A stretch of DNA of 6,622 nt from Candidatus Cloacimonadota bacterium. GTDB taxonomy: Bacteria > Cloacimonadota > Cloacimonadia > Cloacimonadales > Cloacimonadaceae. How positions within the stretch are numbered: position 1 is the first letter of the stretch; every line of letters begins with the position of its first letter. Below the pieces are notes generated by a model that was not told the DNA's origin, made no database searches, and was given only the letters and a program-made list of their open reading frames with translations. Position numbers and translations under genes: made by a program. Positions 6,500 to 6,622 of this stretch are shown here, one piece after another. Location of the stretch: assembly GCA_023230245.1 (NCBI GenBank), contig JALNXT010000089.1:1-6622 (forward strand). The letters run 5' to 3'.

Positions 6500-6622
6500 T
6501 TGCCCCCTCCATTCTTAATCACTGCCAGATCGGCTTCTACCTGAGACATTAGAGCATGGCTTCTGTAGTCTTTTTTAAACTTACTATAGCGATCTGCATA
6601 GGATGCATTCCCCGATGCATAT
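6496..6622 (-). CDS. C-terminal end of an unidentified protein, probably the previous gene of the pilus/secretion operon (partial)
   Basis: An open frame enters from the window edge and ends at a TGA whose first three bases overlap the ATG of the next gene (ATGA). Only the last 41 residues are visible. They are hydrophilic, rich in Lys, Ser, Tyr and Ala, probably helical, and end in AVIKNGGGK. No membrane segment, motif or domain can be recognised. The frame is supported by the ATGA overlap, the hallmark of translational coupling, and by a good Shine-Dalgarno for the next gene lying inside this gene's last codons. In pilMNOPQ-type operons the gene before PilO is usually PilN or a PilM/PilN relative, so a PilN-like or actin-like PilM partner is a guess from position only. 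The sequence itself does not identify it. The first visible codons contain a 7-bp direct repeat (GATGCAT on the plus strand), giving an Ala/Ser/Tyr-rich stretch. Confidence 0.7.
   Translation of the reverse strand, partial: YASGNASYADRYSKFKKDYRSHALMSQVEADLAVIKNGGGK
6506..6510 (-). promoter_or_regulatory. Shine-Dalgarno for the PilO/PilP-like gene
   Basis: GGAGG on the minus strand lies 6 nt before the ATG at 6499 and inside the last codons of the upstream gene. It fixes the start codon and, with the ATGA overlap, points to coupled translation. Confidence 0.75.

Overview
All genes in this window lie on the minus strand, so transcription runs from high to low coordinates. The window suggests a Gram-negative (diderm) bacterium: it encodes an outer-membrane secretin with a signal peptide and an inner-membrane/periplasmic alignment protein. 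The secreted protein at 265..1425 combines a CARDB-like N-terminus, a middle beta-rich domain and a C-terminal fibronectin-III-like domain. That build and its wording are most like exported proteins of the FCB group, and Candidatus Cloacimonas (Cloacimonadota) is my best guess. This is an inference from protein style, not a database match.

Layout, in the direction of transcription. (1) 6622..6496: the C-terminal 41 codons of an unidentified protein that starts outside the window. (2) 6499..5636: a 287-aa membrane-anchored protein that reads as a PilO-like module joined to a PilP/GspC-like homology-region domain. (3) 5627..4518: a compact secretin of about 369 aa with a signal peptide, one STN/N0-type domain, a Pro/Val linker and the secretin beta domain. 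(4) 4488..1951: an 845-aa hybrid sensor histidine kinase (CHASE4-like sensor, HAMP, PAS, HisKA, HATPase, receiver). Genes 1 and 2 overlap by ATGA, genes 2 and 3 are 8 bp apart, and genes 3 and 4 are 29 bp apart, so they probably form one operon of the pilMNOPQ or type II secretion kind, ending in a two-component sensor. (5) About 525 bp without a convincing gene (1426..1950), which holds a perfect 18-bp inverted repeat, several nested hairpins and a candidate terminator with a T8 tail. (6) 1425..265: the secreted multidomain beta protein, which has its own Shine-Dalgarno and is followed by a strong intrinsic terminator at 117..146.

How the parts may work together. The PilO/PilP-like protein would link the inner-membrane platform to the secretin pore, which lets a pilus or secreted proteins cross the outer membrane. 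The kinase could couple an extracytoplasmic signal to expression or activity of this machine, but its target regulator is not in the window. The secreted protein is a separate transcription unit, and any link to the machine is speculative.

Most worth following up: the PilO-PilP fusion paired with a secretin that lacks N1/KH domains, and the structured intergenic region at 1619..1892, which could be a small non-autonomous mobile element or a structured RNA.
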